Made by a program: the position numbers and the translations under genes | Notes under the pieces: generated by a model | The model's database searches: none | Seen by the model: only the letters and a program-made list of their open reading frames with translations | Told to the model about the DNA's origin: nothing | From: an uncultured Lachnospiraceae bacterium | GTDB lineage: Bacteria > Bacillota > Clostridia > Lachnospirales > Lachnospiraceae | Direction: 5' to 3' | DNA: 41,567 nucleotides | NCBI GenBank assembly: GCA_900315735.1 | Contig: ONAD01000019.1 | Location: 1-41,567 of the forward strand | Shown: positions 25,120 to 32,911 of the stretch, piece after piece | Layout of the letters: every line of letters starts with the position of its first letter | Position numbering within the stretch: the stretch's first letter is position 1

Positions 25120-26235
25120 GTGAAAATTCTGATTTTATCCTGTAACACAGGAGAAGGACATAACGCCGCCGGTCATGCCGTGGAAGAAGCCGCCTTAGCA
25201 AGGGGACATGAAGTGGATTTCGTAGATGCCATGCAGCTTGGCAAAAGGCATACTTCACGTCTTATCAGCGGACTTTATATTGGGATTGTAAAGCATCTGC
25301 CGTGGTTTTTCGGTTTCATTTATAAGCTTGGAATGCTTATCAGTAACCGTCATTTCAAATCTCCGGTATACTGGGCAAATGCAAAGCTTGCAAAACCGCT
25401 TGCATCCCTCATCGAAGAAGGAAATTATGACATTGTGGTGATGCCGCATCTCTATCCGGCAGAAACCATTACTTATATGAAGAAACACAACATGCTGCCG
25501 GTAAAAGCAGTTGCTATCGGAACCGATTATACCTGCATCCCTTTCTGGGAGGAAACCAACTGCGACTACTATGTTATTCCTCATGAGGATTTGATGGACG
25601 AGTATATAAAACGCGGTGTTCCAAAGGAAAAATTACTTCCTTATGGTATTCCAGTGCGCCATTCTTTTGCAAAGCATACACCAAAGGACATTGCCCGCCG
25701 CAAATGCCACTTAGATGCCGATGCTCCGACCTTTCTCATTATGAGCGGAAGTATGGGCTTCGGAAAACTGGCAGTCTTTGCCATGGCACTCTATAAGCAA
25801 TGCAAAAATGATGAACACATTGTAATTATCTGTGGAAATAACAAGAAACTGCAGTCTGTTCTCACCAAAGAATTTAGACATTGCCCGCGGGTTCATGTCT
25901 TAGGCTACACCAGACATGTTTCCCTTTATATGGATGCCTGTGATGTCATCTTTACCAAACCGGGCGGACTTACCTCTACCGAAACTTTGGTAAAGGGAAT
26001 CCCAACTATCCATACCGCACCGATTCCGGGCTGTGAAACCGCAAACAGTGCATTTTTCGTAGACCGTGGCATTTCCTATGCCTCTAAATACATGTTGGAG
26101 CAGATTCGCCTTGGCATGCTGCTGATGCGAAGCAATGACCTGCAGGAAGAAATGCATGCTGCACAGCTTCGGGAGCAGAAAGCCGATGCAGCGGAACGCA
26201 TTGTAGACCTGTTGGAATCGCTGTCTGAAAAATAA
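25120..26235 (+). CDS. MGDG-synthase/UgtP-like glycolipid glycosyltransferase
   Basis: A 371-residue GT28-type glycosyltransferase. The donor-side loop ILSCNTGEGHNAAGHAVEEA lies at the N-terminus. The MGDG-synthase acceptor domain follows (to about 165), then the UDP-sugar domain with FLIMSGSMGFGKL, the DVIFTKPGGLTSTE motif (about 285-300) and IPGCETANSAFF. Related enzymes (UgtP, MGDG synthase) add glucose or galactose to diacylglycerol at the inner membrane face. The start is the GTG at 25120, preceded by GGAAAGGGGA; the longer ORF from 25018 would run through the promoter. PlsY- and PlsC-like genes nearby fit a lipid role. Confidence 0.88.
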   Translation: MKILILSCNTGEGHNAAGHAVEEAALARGHEVDFVDAMQLGKRHTSRLISGLYIGIVKHLPWFFGFIYKLGMLISNRHFKSPVYWANAKLAKPLASLIEEGNYDIVVMPHLYPAETITYMKKHNMLPVKAVAIGTDYTCIPFWEETNCDYYVIPHEDLMDEYIKRGVPKEKLLPYGIPVRHSFAKHTPKDIARRKCHLDADAPTFLIMSGSMGFGKLAVFAMALYKQCKNDEHIVIICGNNKKLQSVLTKEFRHCPRVHVLGYTRHVSLYMDACDVIFTKPGGLTSTETLVKGIPTIHTAPIPGCETANSAFFVDRGISYASKYMLEQIRLGMLLMRSNDLQEEMHAAQLREQKADAAERIVDLLESLSEK

Positions 26236-26804
26236 CGACCGTAACTTTTGACCGAACAGGCGATTGTGAAAGCGTGAGGAGACGATTTGCCCCATAATAT
26301 TACGCTGATTCACAGGAGGTTATCTTTCTCTACGAAATACCACAGTTCTAAAATGTGTGTTTTTCTTTTTGTGATCAAAACAGTCTTTCCAATGTTTGTC
26401 AGAATAGCGGCACGGTTCGCCGAAGTGCAGATGCCTGATAAGGGCTGTTAGGGGCACTGGGAATTTCGTCTGGCAACAGGCAACGCTGGTACATGGATGT
26501 ACCAGCGAGGCACAATTGAACAAGGATGTGAATTTGTGCCGGTTGCCAGATGAACTTAGCATTATATCGAAATTCCCAGTGCCCCTTGCAGGCATTATGC
26601 GGCATCTGCCCTCGACGGACAGTACCGTTATTCAGCCAAAGCAACCGGAAAGACAGTTTACAGACAAGAAAAACACACATTCTAAGAACTGTTGGCATTT
26701 CATAGTGCACAAAGATAACTCCCCTGCGAATCCCGTAATATTTTCCGGCAAAATCTATCCCCTTCCGCAATCACCTGTTTATCGAAAAGAAAAGGAGCCT
26801 TTAT
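26236..26804. other. 569-bp gene-free interval holding a giant inverted repeat
   Basis: No credible coding frame fits here; frames on both strands are by-products of the symmetry. Almost all of the interval is the inverted repeat listed at 26256-26778. The only other element is the AAAAGGAG ribosome site of the next gene. Confidence 0.7.
26256..26778. repeat. 523-bp branched inverted repeat, candidate structured RNA or palindromic mobile element
   Basis: Two arms of about 213 bases are imperfect reverse complements. Exact pairings include the 18 bp at 26451-26468 with 26568-26585, 16 bp at 26352-26367 with 26666-26681, 9 bp at 26319-26327 with 26711-26719 and 9 bp at 26296-26304 with 26734-26742. 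The ends pair as ACAGG and CCTGT. The tip (26469-26567) folds into its own branches: an 8-bp closing stem (26470-26477 with 26542-26549), a perfect 24-base hairpin (26484-26507), and a hairpin at 26509-26540. The overall form is a long stem capped by a cloverleaf. It lies between two lipid genes on the plus strand. It may be transcribed from upstream. Confidence 0.75.
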
Positions 26805-27437
26805 ATGAACCAGTCAATTATCACCTGTATCTTTTTTTCCATCGCCGGCTATCTCAGCGGCAGCATACTCTATGCCTACTGGATTCCGAAGATATTATTT
26901 CAGAAAGATATCTGTGCATTAAGTCCGGATGGAAATCCCGGCACTGCCAATGCCTTTGTGTATGGCGGATTCCGGGCTGGTATTCTTGCACTCCTTTTGG
27001 AGCTTTTCAAGGGCTTTTTCCCGGTCGTACTTGCCCTACGGACATTGGGTATTAACACTCCATACATGATTCCGATTCTGATAGCACCGGTTCTCGGACA
27101 TGCGTTCCCATTGCAGTTTCATCCGAAAAACAGTAACAAAAAAGGCGGCAAAGCCATTGCCGTCTCCTTTGGTGTACTGCTTGGAATCTTTCCGGTTGTT
27201 CTTCCGGTTCTTTTCCTTGCTGCTGCTTATATTCTTTTTTCTGTGGTCTTAATTATCCGGCCACATCTTTTCCGGTCCATTATTACCTTTGGCGTATTCT
27301 GCCTTCTGGTCTTTCTCTTTGTGCCGGTTCTCTCCATTGACTTTGCCTGCCTTGGAATTGCACTGCTTGTTATCTATAAGCATCTTTGTGCTTACCAGAA
27401 TGAGAAACTTTCCATCCGATTTTTCTTTCAAAAATAG
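26805..27437 (+). CDS. plsY: PlsY-like glycerol-3-phosphate acyltransferase (divergent)
   Basis: A 210-residue membrane protein of the PlsY family, which acylates glycerol-3-phosphate from acyl-phosphate. It has five or so hydrophobic helices and the family's conserved loops: SGSI near residue 19-22, then DGNPGTANAF in place of the usual GSGNxGxTN, ELFKGFFPV for the LDxxKG loop, and GHAFPLQFHPKNSNKKGGKA for the GHxxPxFxxFKGGKG loop. The central loop differs from canonical PlsY (Pro and Ala at positions usually held by other residues), so this could be a specialised paralogue. GGAG lies eight bases before the ATG. It follows the UgtP-like gene in the same direction, separated by the large inverted repeat. 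Confidence 0.8.
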   Translation: MNQSIITCIFFSIAGYLSGSILYAYWIPKILFQKDICALSPDGNPGTANAFVYGGFRAGILALLLELFKGFFPVVLALRTLGINTPYMIPILIAPVLGHAFPLQFHPKNSNKKGGKAIAVSFGVLLGIFPVVLPVLFLAAAYILFSVVLIIRPHLFRSIITFGVFCLLVFLFVPVLSIDFACLGIALLVIYKHLCAYQNEKLSIRFFFQK

Positions 27438-27453
27438 CTTTTTTAAGAGATAC

Positions 27454-28329
27454 CTACCAGGAAATAACTTCGGTTCCCTCTTCGGTTACCAGAACCTGAA
27501 TCTCCCACTGGGCACTTGGAAGTCCGTCTTCTGTATACACGGTCCAGTTATTTTCATCATCTATGTAGATAGCTTCTTTTCCCATATTTACCATTGGCTC
27601 AATCGTAAACATCATGCCTGGAACTAAGAGCATCTCGGTTCCTCTCTTGCTGTGATAGCCAACCCATGGCTCTTCGTGGAATTCTTTTCCAACACCATGT
27701 CCACCGATTTCTCTTACGATAGTATAGCCATTTTCATAAGCATGGTCATGCACTGCCTGCCCCATATCTCCTAAAAAGCCCCATGGTTTTACCGCTTTTA
27801 AGCCTTCTTCCACACATTCTTTCGTTACCTGGACAAGACGCTTCTTTTCTTCACTGACATCTCCAATCAGAAACATTCTGGAGGAATCGGAGAAATATCC
27901 GTCTAATATTGTGGAAACATCCACATTAATGATATCGCCATCCTTTAAAATAATATCCTCCGATGGAATACCATGGCATACTTCTTCATTAATTGACGTA
28001 CAGACGCTCTTCGGAAATCCTTGATAATTAAGCGGTGCCGGGATTCCACCCATAGCTGTTGTTTTCTCATATACCATACGGTCAATCTCTTCTGTGCTCA
28101 TACCGGCTTTGATATGCTCAGCCACATAATCCAGTACTGCCACATTAATTTTGGCACTTTCCCTGATACCTTCGATATCCTTCGGTGTCTTAATCAAATC
28201 ATGGGTTGGCACAATACAGCCTGCCTCACGATACTTTTCAATCTTTTCATCAAATGACTGATGGCATGTCTTATACTTTCTTCCACTGCCACACCAGCAG
28301 GGGTCATTTCTACCTATTTTTACAGACAT
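27454..28329 (-). CDS. map: Methionine aminopeptidase, type I, with N-terminal SEC-C motif
   Basis: A 291-residue type I methionine aminopeptidase that removes the initiator Met from new proteins. The metal ligands of the pita-bread fold are D137 (NVDVST), D148 (YFSDSS), H211 (GGHGVG), E244 (TIEPMV) and E276 (QWEIQV). In front is a 25-residue SEC-C zinc motif (CWCGSGRKYKTCH, residues 11-23), as in other clostridial MetAPs, possibly for ribosome contact. It is the last gene of the yqeY-SurA_N-like-map run and converges with plsY, with only 16 bases between the stops. Confidence 0.95.
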   Translation of the reverse strand: MSVKIGRNDPCWCGSGRKYKTCHQSFDEKIEKYREAGCIVPTHDLIKTPKDIEGIRESAKINVAVLDYVAEHIKAGMSTEEIDRMVYEKTTAMGGIPAPLNYQGFPKSVCTSINEEVCHGIPSEDIILKDGDIINVDVSTILDGYFSDSSRMFLIGDVSEEKKRLVQVTKECVEEGLKAVKPWGFLGDMGQAVHDHAYENGYTIVREIGGHGVGKEFHEEPWVGYHSKRGTEMLLVPGMMFTIEPMVNMGKEAIYIDDENNWTVYTEDGLPSAQWEIQVLVTEEGTEVISW

Positions 28330-28346
28330 TTCTATTTCCTTCCATT

Positions 28347-29012
28347 CTAATGATTCAATATGATATTCCCAAAATCCACTCTGTCCCAGAGCTTCTCATT
28401 CAGTTTATACTTATGTTCTTTTAAAATCTGCTCATATGGCTCTGCCCCGGCACTGTAACCGTCAAAATCACTGTTATTCTCTGTTGCTATCTGATTCTGA
28501 TATTTCTGTGCCAATGCAGCTTTCTCTAACTGACGATCTATCTCTGCTTTATCAACGCCCAGTCTTTCCTGCTGTTCCTCTGTCATATCCGTCCAGAAAT
28601 CCTCCTGACGGCTACGAAGCTGTTCTTCTTCTTTTTCATCCAGCGTCAGTTTCTCTGCCATTGCCTGTCGGTAAAAGATTTCATCATGTACTGCCATTTC
28701 GATGACATGGGTCTTTGCTACTTCTTTTACAAACCTTCCACTGGTATGAAGATTCCAATACTTATTCGTATCATAATAATCATAGGCTGCTGCCTCATCT
28801 TCTACCTTCAGTTCCTCATAAGCGATATACATTGCCAGATCCCCAAGCTGCAGTTTTTCTCCATCTACTGTCAGGATATCTTCGGAAAGATACTCCCTGT
28901 ATACAATCTTCCCCCTTCGTTCGGAAACAAAGAGACTGATTAATAATAGTACCAGTAGAATCAGTATTGTAATGAACCATATGCGCTTCTTCTGTGATTT
29001 ATTTTCACTCAT
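28347..29012 (-). CDS. Membrane-anchored SurA_N-like protein without a PPIase domain
   Basis: A 221-residue protein with a short basic N-terminus and one membrane helix (about 11-29, FITILILLVLLLISLFV); the rest is outside. The exported part is charged and helical, with a segment (about 105-175: EMAVHDEIFYRQAMAEKLTL to RQLEKAALAQKYQNQ) resembling the substrate-binding N-domain of SurA/PrsA-type foldases. No parvulin (PPIase) domain is present. It could be a chaperone or hold part of an envelope complex. It lies eight bases after yqeY and 17 before map, an arrangement that says operon but not function. Assignment to the SurA_N fold is tentative. Confidence 0.55.
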   Translation of the reverse strand: MSENKSQKKRIWFITILILLVLLLISLFVSERRGKIVYREYLSEDILTVDGEKLQLGDLAMYIAYEELKVEDEAAAYDYYDTNKYWNLHTSGRFVKEVAKTHVIEMAVHDEIFYRQAMAEKLTLDEKEEEQLRSRQEDFWTDMTEEQQERLGVDKAEIDRQLEKAALAQKYQNQIATENNSDFDGYSAGAEPYEQILKEHKYKLNEKLWDRVDFGNIILNH

Positions 29013-29020
29013 ACACTATC

Positions 29021-29458
29021 CTATTTGCAAAGCTCTGCTACAACCTGTCCGATTAATTTACCATCTGCTTTGCCTTTTAATTCCGGCATAACAGTTTTCA
29101 TAATCTGGCCTTTATTCTTTGTTGCAATGACATCTGCAAATTTCTCTGTCAGAATCTTACGGACTTCTTCCTCGGAAAGCATTGCCGGTGCATATTCACT
29201 CATAATATCATAACGCTGCTGATATTCAGCAAGTAAATCAGTTCTCTCTGCCGGGCAGGAATCAATCTGCTCTTTTACAGTCTTCATTTCCTTTAAAATG
29301 ACACGGTTTACTAATTCTTCTTTTATATCATCACGACAGCCTTCGTCAATTGCTACTTTCTTTACTGCAGAAACCAGAGAAGAAATTGCATCTTTTCTTG
29401 GTTTATCTTTTGCCTTCATTGCTGCTATCATTTCTTTTTGTAACTGTTCTATCTGCAT
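29021..29458 (-). CDS. yqeY: GatB/YqeY-domain protein
   Basis: A 145-residue YqeY-family protein, fully helical, corresponding to the C-terminal domain of GatB. The family's features are visible: the N-terminal AMKAKDKPRKDAISSLVSAVK, the ILKEMKTVKEQI helix, and the C-terminal GQIMKTVMPELKGKADGKLI. Its biochemical role is not well settled; a link with tRNA or with amidotransferase function is assumed. AGGAGGAAT precedes the ATG, and the promoter is at 29495-29522. It begins the three-gene run with the SurA_N-like protein and map. Confidence 0.9.
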   Translation of the reverse strand: MQIEQLQKEMIAAMKAKDKPRKDAISSLVSAVKKVAIDEGCRDDIKEELVNRVILKEMKTVKEQIDSCPAERTDLLAEYQQRYDIMSEYAPAMLSEEEVRKILTEKFADVIATKNKGQIMKTVMPELKGKADGKLIGQVVAELCK

Positions 29459-29494
29459 TTCTTATTCCTCCTAAAATACTTTTTCTACTTTTTC

Positions 29495-29522
29495 ATTATA
29501 CGCAACTTGAAAGATTTTACAA
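29495..29522 (-). promoter_or_regulatory. Promoter of the yqeY operon
   Basis: On the minus strand TTGTAA (plus 29517-29522) and TATAAT (plus 29495-29500) are separated by 16 bases, about 35 bases upstream of the start codon. Confidence 0.7.
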
Positions 29523-29564
29523 GTTCTTAAAGTACAAGAAACACGCTTTGTAAGCTACTCGCGT

Positions 29565-29601
29565 AAATAAATAACCCCGCAGTAGTTTGCTTACTGCGGG
29601 G
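29565..29601 (-). terminator. Terminator of the NlpC/P60 gene
   Basis: A perfect 10-bp GC-rich stem, CCCCGCAGTA with TACTGCGGGG (29575-29584 and 29592-29601), is followed on the minus strand by TTATTTATTT. It lies 35 bases after the hydrolase stop. Confidence 0.88.
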
Positions 29602-29636
29602 AACCTTTATCATTTTTCTTCTTTATTGATAACTTT

Positions 29637-30914
29637 TTACAATACACGACGAACAGTTATGATGCTTCGATAAGTTGCTGAGCCTGTCTTAATGCCGGTA
29701 GCCGGTGAACTTGCATGGACAATCTGTCCGCCACCCATGTAAATTGCCACATGGCCGGCATAACAGATAATGTCACCCGGCTGGGCATTCTCATAGCTTA
29801 CTTCGCTTCCGGCACGCTGCAATGCCACAGAACTGTGTGGCAGGCTGATTCCAAAGTTGGCATAAACGCTCTTGATAAATCCGGAACAGTCCGCTCCATT
29901 GGTGAGACTCTCGCCGCCCCATACATACGGATTGCCGATAAACTGACAGGCATAAGAGACTACATCACTGCCGCTGACGGATGTACTAAAGGACGGATTT
30001 AATCCACCTCCGCCGGTGCTGCCACCGGTATTGCTGTCGCCTCCGGTGTTGCTGTTTCCACCGGTGTTGCTGTTGCCTCCGGTATTATTTCCAGTATTGT
30101 TATTAGCAGTTGTAGTATTATTTCCTTTTCCATTATTATTGTTGTTATTATTCTGAGCCGCTGCTGCCGCTGCAGCTGCCTGCTCCTGTCTTATGATTTC
30201 ATTCTGCTCATCAACAGTAGCTTTATACTGGGCTGCAAGACTCTGGGCAGATGCAAGCTGGGTATCAAAATCAGACATCTGGGACTGTTTCTCTGCAATC
30301 ATACTTTCATAAGAAGCCTGCTGCTCCTGATAAGACTGCTGCACTTCCTCTAGTTCTGCCTTCTCTGTCTCTACCTGGCTCTTAAGGTCAGCTACCTGCT
30401 GCACCGTCTCCTGATACTGGGTCAGAAGATTTCTGTCATAATCATAAATCTGCTGGGCATATTCCAGACGATTCAGTAAATCAGAGAAATCTGTTGCTCC
30501 CACCAGTGCCTCAATATAACTGTCATCCCCATTTTCATACATATATACGATACGTTTCTTCATGGCATCGTACTGGTTCTGTTCATCTTCCTGTGCCTGC
30601 GCCAGCTGTGCTGTCACATCATCCAGTTCGGTCTGCTTATCCGAAAGTTCCCCTTCCAGGATGTCTAAGTTCATAATAACATTTACCAGATCTGCATCCA
30701 GTGCATCAATCTGGGACTGCAACTCCTGCTGCTGGCTCTGTATATTCTCTATATCTGCATTGGCATTATCCAATGCGGTCTGTGCTTCACTCTTCTTACT
30801 TTTAGCCTTTGAAAGAGCGCTTGCTGACGCACTTTGAAAACATGAAATTCCAAGAATTGCTACCAGTCCAGCTGCAACCAACCGCATTTTCCACATATGT
30901 TTTTTTCTGCGCAT
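29637..30914 (-). CDS. Secreted coiled-coil NlpC/P60 peptidoglycan hydrolase
   Basis: A 425-residue PcsB/CwlO-like murein endopeptidase. It has a signal peptide (LVAAGLVAILGISCFQSASA) and long coiled coils (about 33-245, rich in Gln, Glu, Asp and Ala). An Ala-then-Asn-rich linker with a repeated NTGGNS unit follows (about 250-305). The C-terminal NlpC/P60 domain (about 315-425) has the nucleophile Cys in GADCSGF and the His in CYAGHVAIYMGG. Such proteins are usually kept inactive by the coiled coil until bound by an FtsEX-type complex. A promoter at 30956-30984 lies within the end of sipL, and a strong terminator follows, so it is transcribed as its own unit. Confidence 0.9.
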   Translation of the reverse strand: MRRKKHMWKMRLVAAGLVAILGISCFQSASASALSKAKSKKSEAQTALDNANADIENIQSQQQELQSQIDALDADLVNVIMNLDILEGELSDKQTELDDVTAQLAQAQEDEQNQYDAMKKRIVYMYENGDDSYIEALVGATDFSDLLNRLEYAQQIYDYDRNLLTQYQETVQQVADLKSQVETEKAELEEVQQSYQEQQASYESMIAEKQSQMSDFDTQLASAQSLAAQYKATVDEQNEIIRQEQAAAAAAAAQNNNNNNNGKGNNTTTANNNTGNNTGGNSNTGGNSNTGGDSNTGGSTGGGGLNPSFSTSVSGSDVVSYACQFIGNPYVWGGESLTNGADCSGFIKSVYANFGISLPHSSVALQRAGSEVSYENAQPGDIICYAGHVAIYMGGGQIVHASSPATGIKTGSATYRSIITVRRVL

Positions 30915-30955
30915 GTTTCTGCTCCTTCCACTTTTGTGTATTCTCTCATCACCTT

Positions 30956-30984
30956 AGTATAACATCATGACACCATCTTTACAA
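30956..30984 (-). promoter_or_regulatory. Promoter of the NlpC/P60 gene
   Basis: On the minus strand TTGTAA (plus 30979-30984) and TATACT (plus 30956-30961) are separated by 17 bases. The -35 lies within the last codons of sipL. Confidence 0.7.
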
Positions 30985-32524
30985 TTAACAATTTATCGCC
31001 TTTTTGAATTTCTTCGCTCTTTAAGTCGTTGGTTTCCATTAACTGGGAAATGGTTGTATGATTTGCCTTGGCAATTTTCCAGAGACTGTCCCCTTCTCTT
31101 ACAATATATCCGGTAATTCCAGGCTGTCTCTGCAGTTCTTCCATATCACGCTCCGTAATTCTGATTTCATTCATTTTCTGGAGATTCTCCTGCGAAAATG
31201 CAATCAGATTCAGATTCAGCACTGCCTTCACCTCAATCTGGGTATTGTCTAAAAGAATCGCTGACAACTGCTCGATTCCCGCTTCCAGTTCATAGGTCAT
31301 ATCAACTGTCATTTCCGGAACTTCAATCAGCTGTTCAAAAGGAAATGTCTCCCGGCAGGTTCCAATCGGCATGGCATCATCCGTGGTTACATAAAGAATT
31401 TCCACATTCAGACTTCCTTCCACCTTAAGTCCGTCTGCCTGCGGTTCCACATGATCAATAAATGCCATTCCTTCGCAGGAACAAATCTGTAGGATATTTT
31501 CCTGATTTTTCTTTAAATTCATGCGGTCTGTCACACGGCATTTCGCATAATTCTTTGCCAGTAGCCGGCTCATGGCAACCTCTTCATAAGTCGGTGTCAT
31601 CTCTTCCTGCAGCGAATATACATCCTCTACCACATCTGCCTCTGTTTCCTTCCAGATACAGATATCTAATTCTAAGGTCATATCCAGACTGATTTTCCGG
31701 TCTTCTCCATCATAATCCGGTCTGACCTCTACTTCCATACTGGCAGGTGTCACCTGAATCCGATAGATTTTCTCCTCACTGCATCCTTCACAGGCAAGTT
31801 CTCCGTTCAGTGGTATCGTCTCTTCTAACCATTCTAACCGGCGTTCTTCTTTCTGGGCATAATATAGCAAAAACAGTCTTATTTCTCCGGTAAGCTGGAT
31901 TTTTTCTTCTCTTAATCGCGTTTCCACGCCCCGCAGCTGCACGCTCTTCCATAGAATCTGTTCTACATTTGGCTTGCTCTGTGGCAGTTCCATTTCCTGT
32001 TTTAACCGGAAATTATCTTTCTTGCAGGTCTCCAATTCCAGAATATTTCTCCGGTTCTGCAGAAGTTCCAATGGATGCTCCATGGTTACTCCCGTAATCA
32101 GCTCTGTCTCTTTTCGCATCCGCATTTCCGCCTTCAGCATCACCAGTGCACGGACACTTAATTTTCTGGAATTAATAATCCCGATATTAATATCCTCCAG
32201 GTCTGCTGTGACATCCACCGGGTCTAATTCATTTACTCCATCCATACTGATGGTTTCTTCAAACGGAATCTGTCCCCGCAGGCAGTCTAATTTATGTTCC
32301 TCCATATCACTGCGGTAGAGCACATGAAAGATAAGATTTCCTTTCACATAAATACGTCCTTCTTTTACCTGTATCTCATCAAAGCGGATTTCACCCTTTT
32401 CTTTCAGTACTTTTACAATATCCGGCCGGTAATCCGGCAGATTGTAATCGTCATCCAGAGTAATCTGGCTCATAGCACTGCCTTTTTCATAATTCATATG
32501 TATGTTCTGTTTCTTTATTTCCAC
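30965..32524 (-). CDS. sipL: SipL-like spore coat/morphogenetic protein (SPOCS domains and LysM)
   Basis: A protein of 519 residues matching SipL of Clostridioides difficile in length and layout. SPOCS-type (DUF3794) repeats occupy most of it: QITLDDDYNLPDYRPDIVKV near the start, with related segments around 180-280 and 340-450. A C-terminal LysM domain follows (about 473-517: YIVREGDSLWKIAKANHTTI). SipL binds SpoIVA and joins coat assembly to the forespore membrane. The start is GTG (32524) with GGAAGGGGA nine bases upstream; an in-frame ATG at 32497 is an alternative. The ribosome site is contained in the arm of the veg terminator. Confidence 0.88.
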   Translation of the reverse strand: MEIKKQNIHMNYEKGSAMSQITLDDDYNLPDYRPDIVKVLKEKGEIRFDEIQVKEGRIYVKGNLIFHVLYRSDMEEHKLDCLRGQIPFEETISMDGVNELDPVDVTADLEDINIGIINSRKLSVRALVMLKAEMRMRKETELITGVTMEHPLELLQNRRNILELETCKKDNFRLKQEMELPQSKPNVEQILWKSVQLRGVETRLREEKIQLTGEIRLFLLYYAQKEERRLEWLEETIPLNGELACEGCSEEKIYRIQVTPASMEVEVRPDYDGEDRKISLDMTLELDICIWKETEADVVEDVYSLQEEMTPTYEEVAMSRLLAKNYAKCRVTDRMNLKKNQENILQICSCEGMAFIDHVEPQADGLKVEGSLNVEILYVTTDDAMPIGTCRETFPFEQLIEVPEMTVDMTYELEAGIEQLSAILLDNTQIEVKAVLNLNLIAFSQENLQKMNEIRITERDMEELQRQPGITGYIVREGDSLWKIAKANHTTISQLMETNDLKSEEIQKGDKLLIVKMVS

Positions 32525-32525
32525 T

Positions 32526-32579
32526 AAAAAAGTCCCCTTCCTGAATGTTATTTCATTTTATTCAGGAAAAAGGGACTTT
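32526..32579 (-). terminator. Terminator of veg, overlapping the sipL ribosome binding site
   Basis: On the minus strand AAAGTCCC and TTCCTGAAT (plus 32560-32579) pair with ATTCAGGAA and GGGACTTT (plus 32529-32546), with an internal bulge, and TTTTTT follows. The descending arm contains GGAAGGGGA, which is the ribosome binding site of sipL. Confidence 0.88.
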
Positions 32580-32585
32580 ATTCTT

Positions 32586-32828
32586 CTAACATAATTTCAT
32601 TCGGATATCTCTTGTGATGATATCTGTATAACTGAAAGATAATAACTGTGGCGGATTGCCTTCTCTTTCATCATCTACAAGAATCGTGAATACACTCGGA
32701 TAAGCATTCTGTATTACACCACGCTGTACATCTACTTTATTACGACCTCTGTCCAGTTGAATCATTACACTGCTACCGCACTGCTGATGCACGGATGCCC
32801 GGACTCTGTTAATATCTGCTCTCTGCAT
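32586..32828 (-). CDS. veg: Veg protein (DUF1021 family)
   Basis: An 80-residue Veg homologue: HQQCGSSVMIQLDRGRNKVD, then RGVIQNAYPSVFTILVD and the ending SFSYTDIITRDIRM match the small beta-barrel family. In Bacillus subtilis Veg stimulates biofilm genes and lies under a very strong promoter; the same is seen here (TTGACA, 17 bases, TATACT at 32862-32890). GGAGG lies nine bases before the ATG. In clostridia veg commonly adjoins sporulation or isoprenoid genes, and here sipL follows. Confidence 0.92.
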   Translation of the reverse strand: MQRADINRVRASVHQQCGSSVMIQLDRGRNKVDVQRGVIQNAYPSVFTILVDDEREGNPPQLLSFSYTDIITRDIRMKLC

Positions 32829-32861
32829 ATACCAGTTCCTCCTTTTTTATCCACGTCCTTT

Positions 32862-32890
32862 AGTATATCACCGTGCTAAAATGCTGTCAA
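32862..32890 (-). promoter_or_regulatory. Strong vegetative promoter of veg
   Basis: On the minus strand a consensus TTGACA (plus 32885-32890) and TATACT (plus 32862-32867) are 17 bases apart, 33 bases ahead of the start codon. Confidence 0.85.
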
Positions 32891-32911
32891 AGGGAAAAAA
32901 GTACCATTTTT

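Noticed and set aside
26256..26778. Group II intron or transfer-messenger RNA
   Set aside because: No domain V-like hairpin, no reverse transcriptase, no tRNA-like ends; only inverted-repeat structure.
26320..27055. Several ORFs within the 523-bp inverted repeat, on both strands
   Set aside because: They are Cys/Arg-rich, overlap each other, have no ribosome sites and mirror the inverted repeat.
30010..30110. Short tandem DNA repeats resembling a CRISPR or minisatellite
   Set aside because: They encode the in-frame NTGGNS linker of the NlpC/P60 protein; repeats are imperfect and without spacers.
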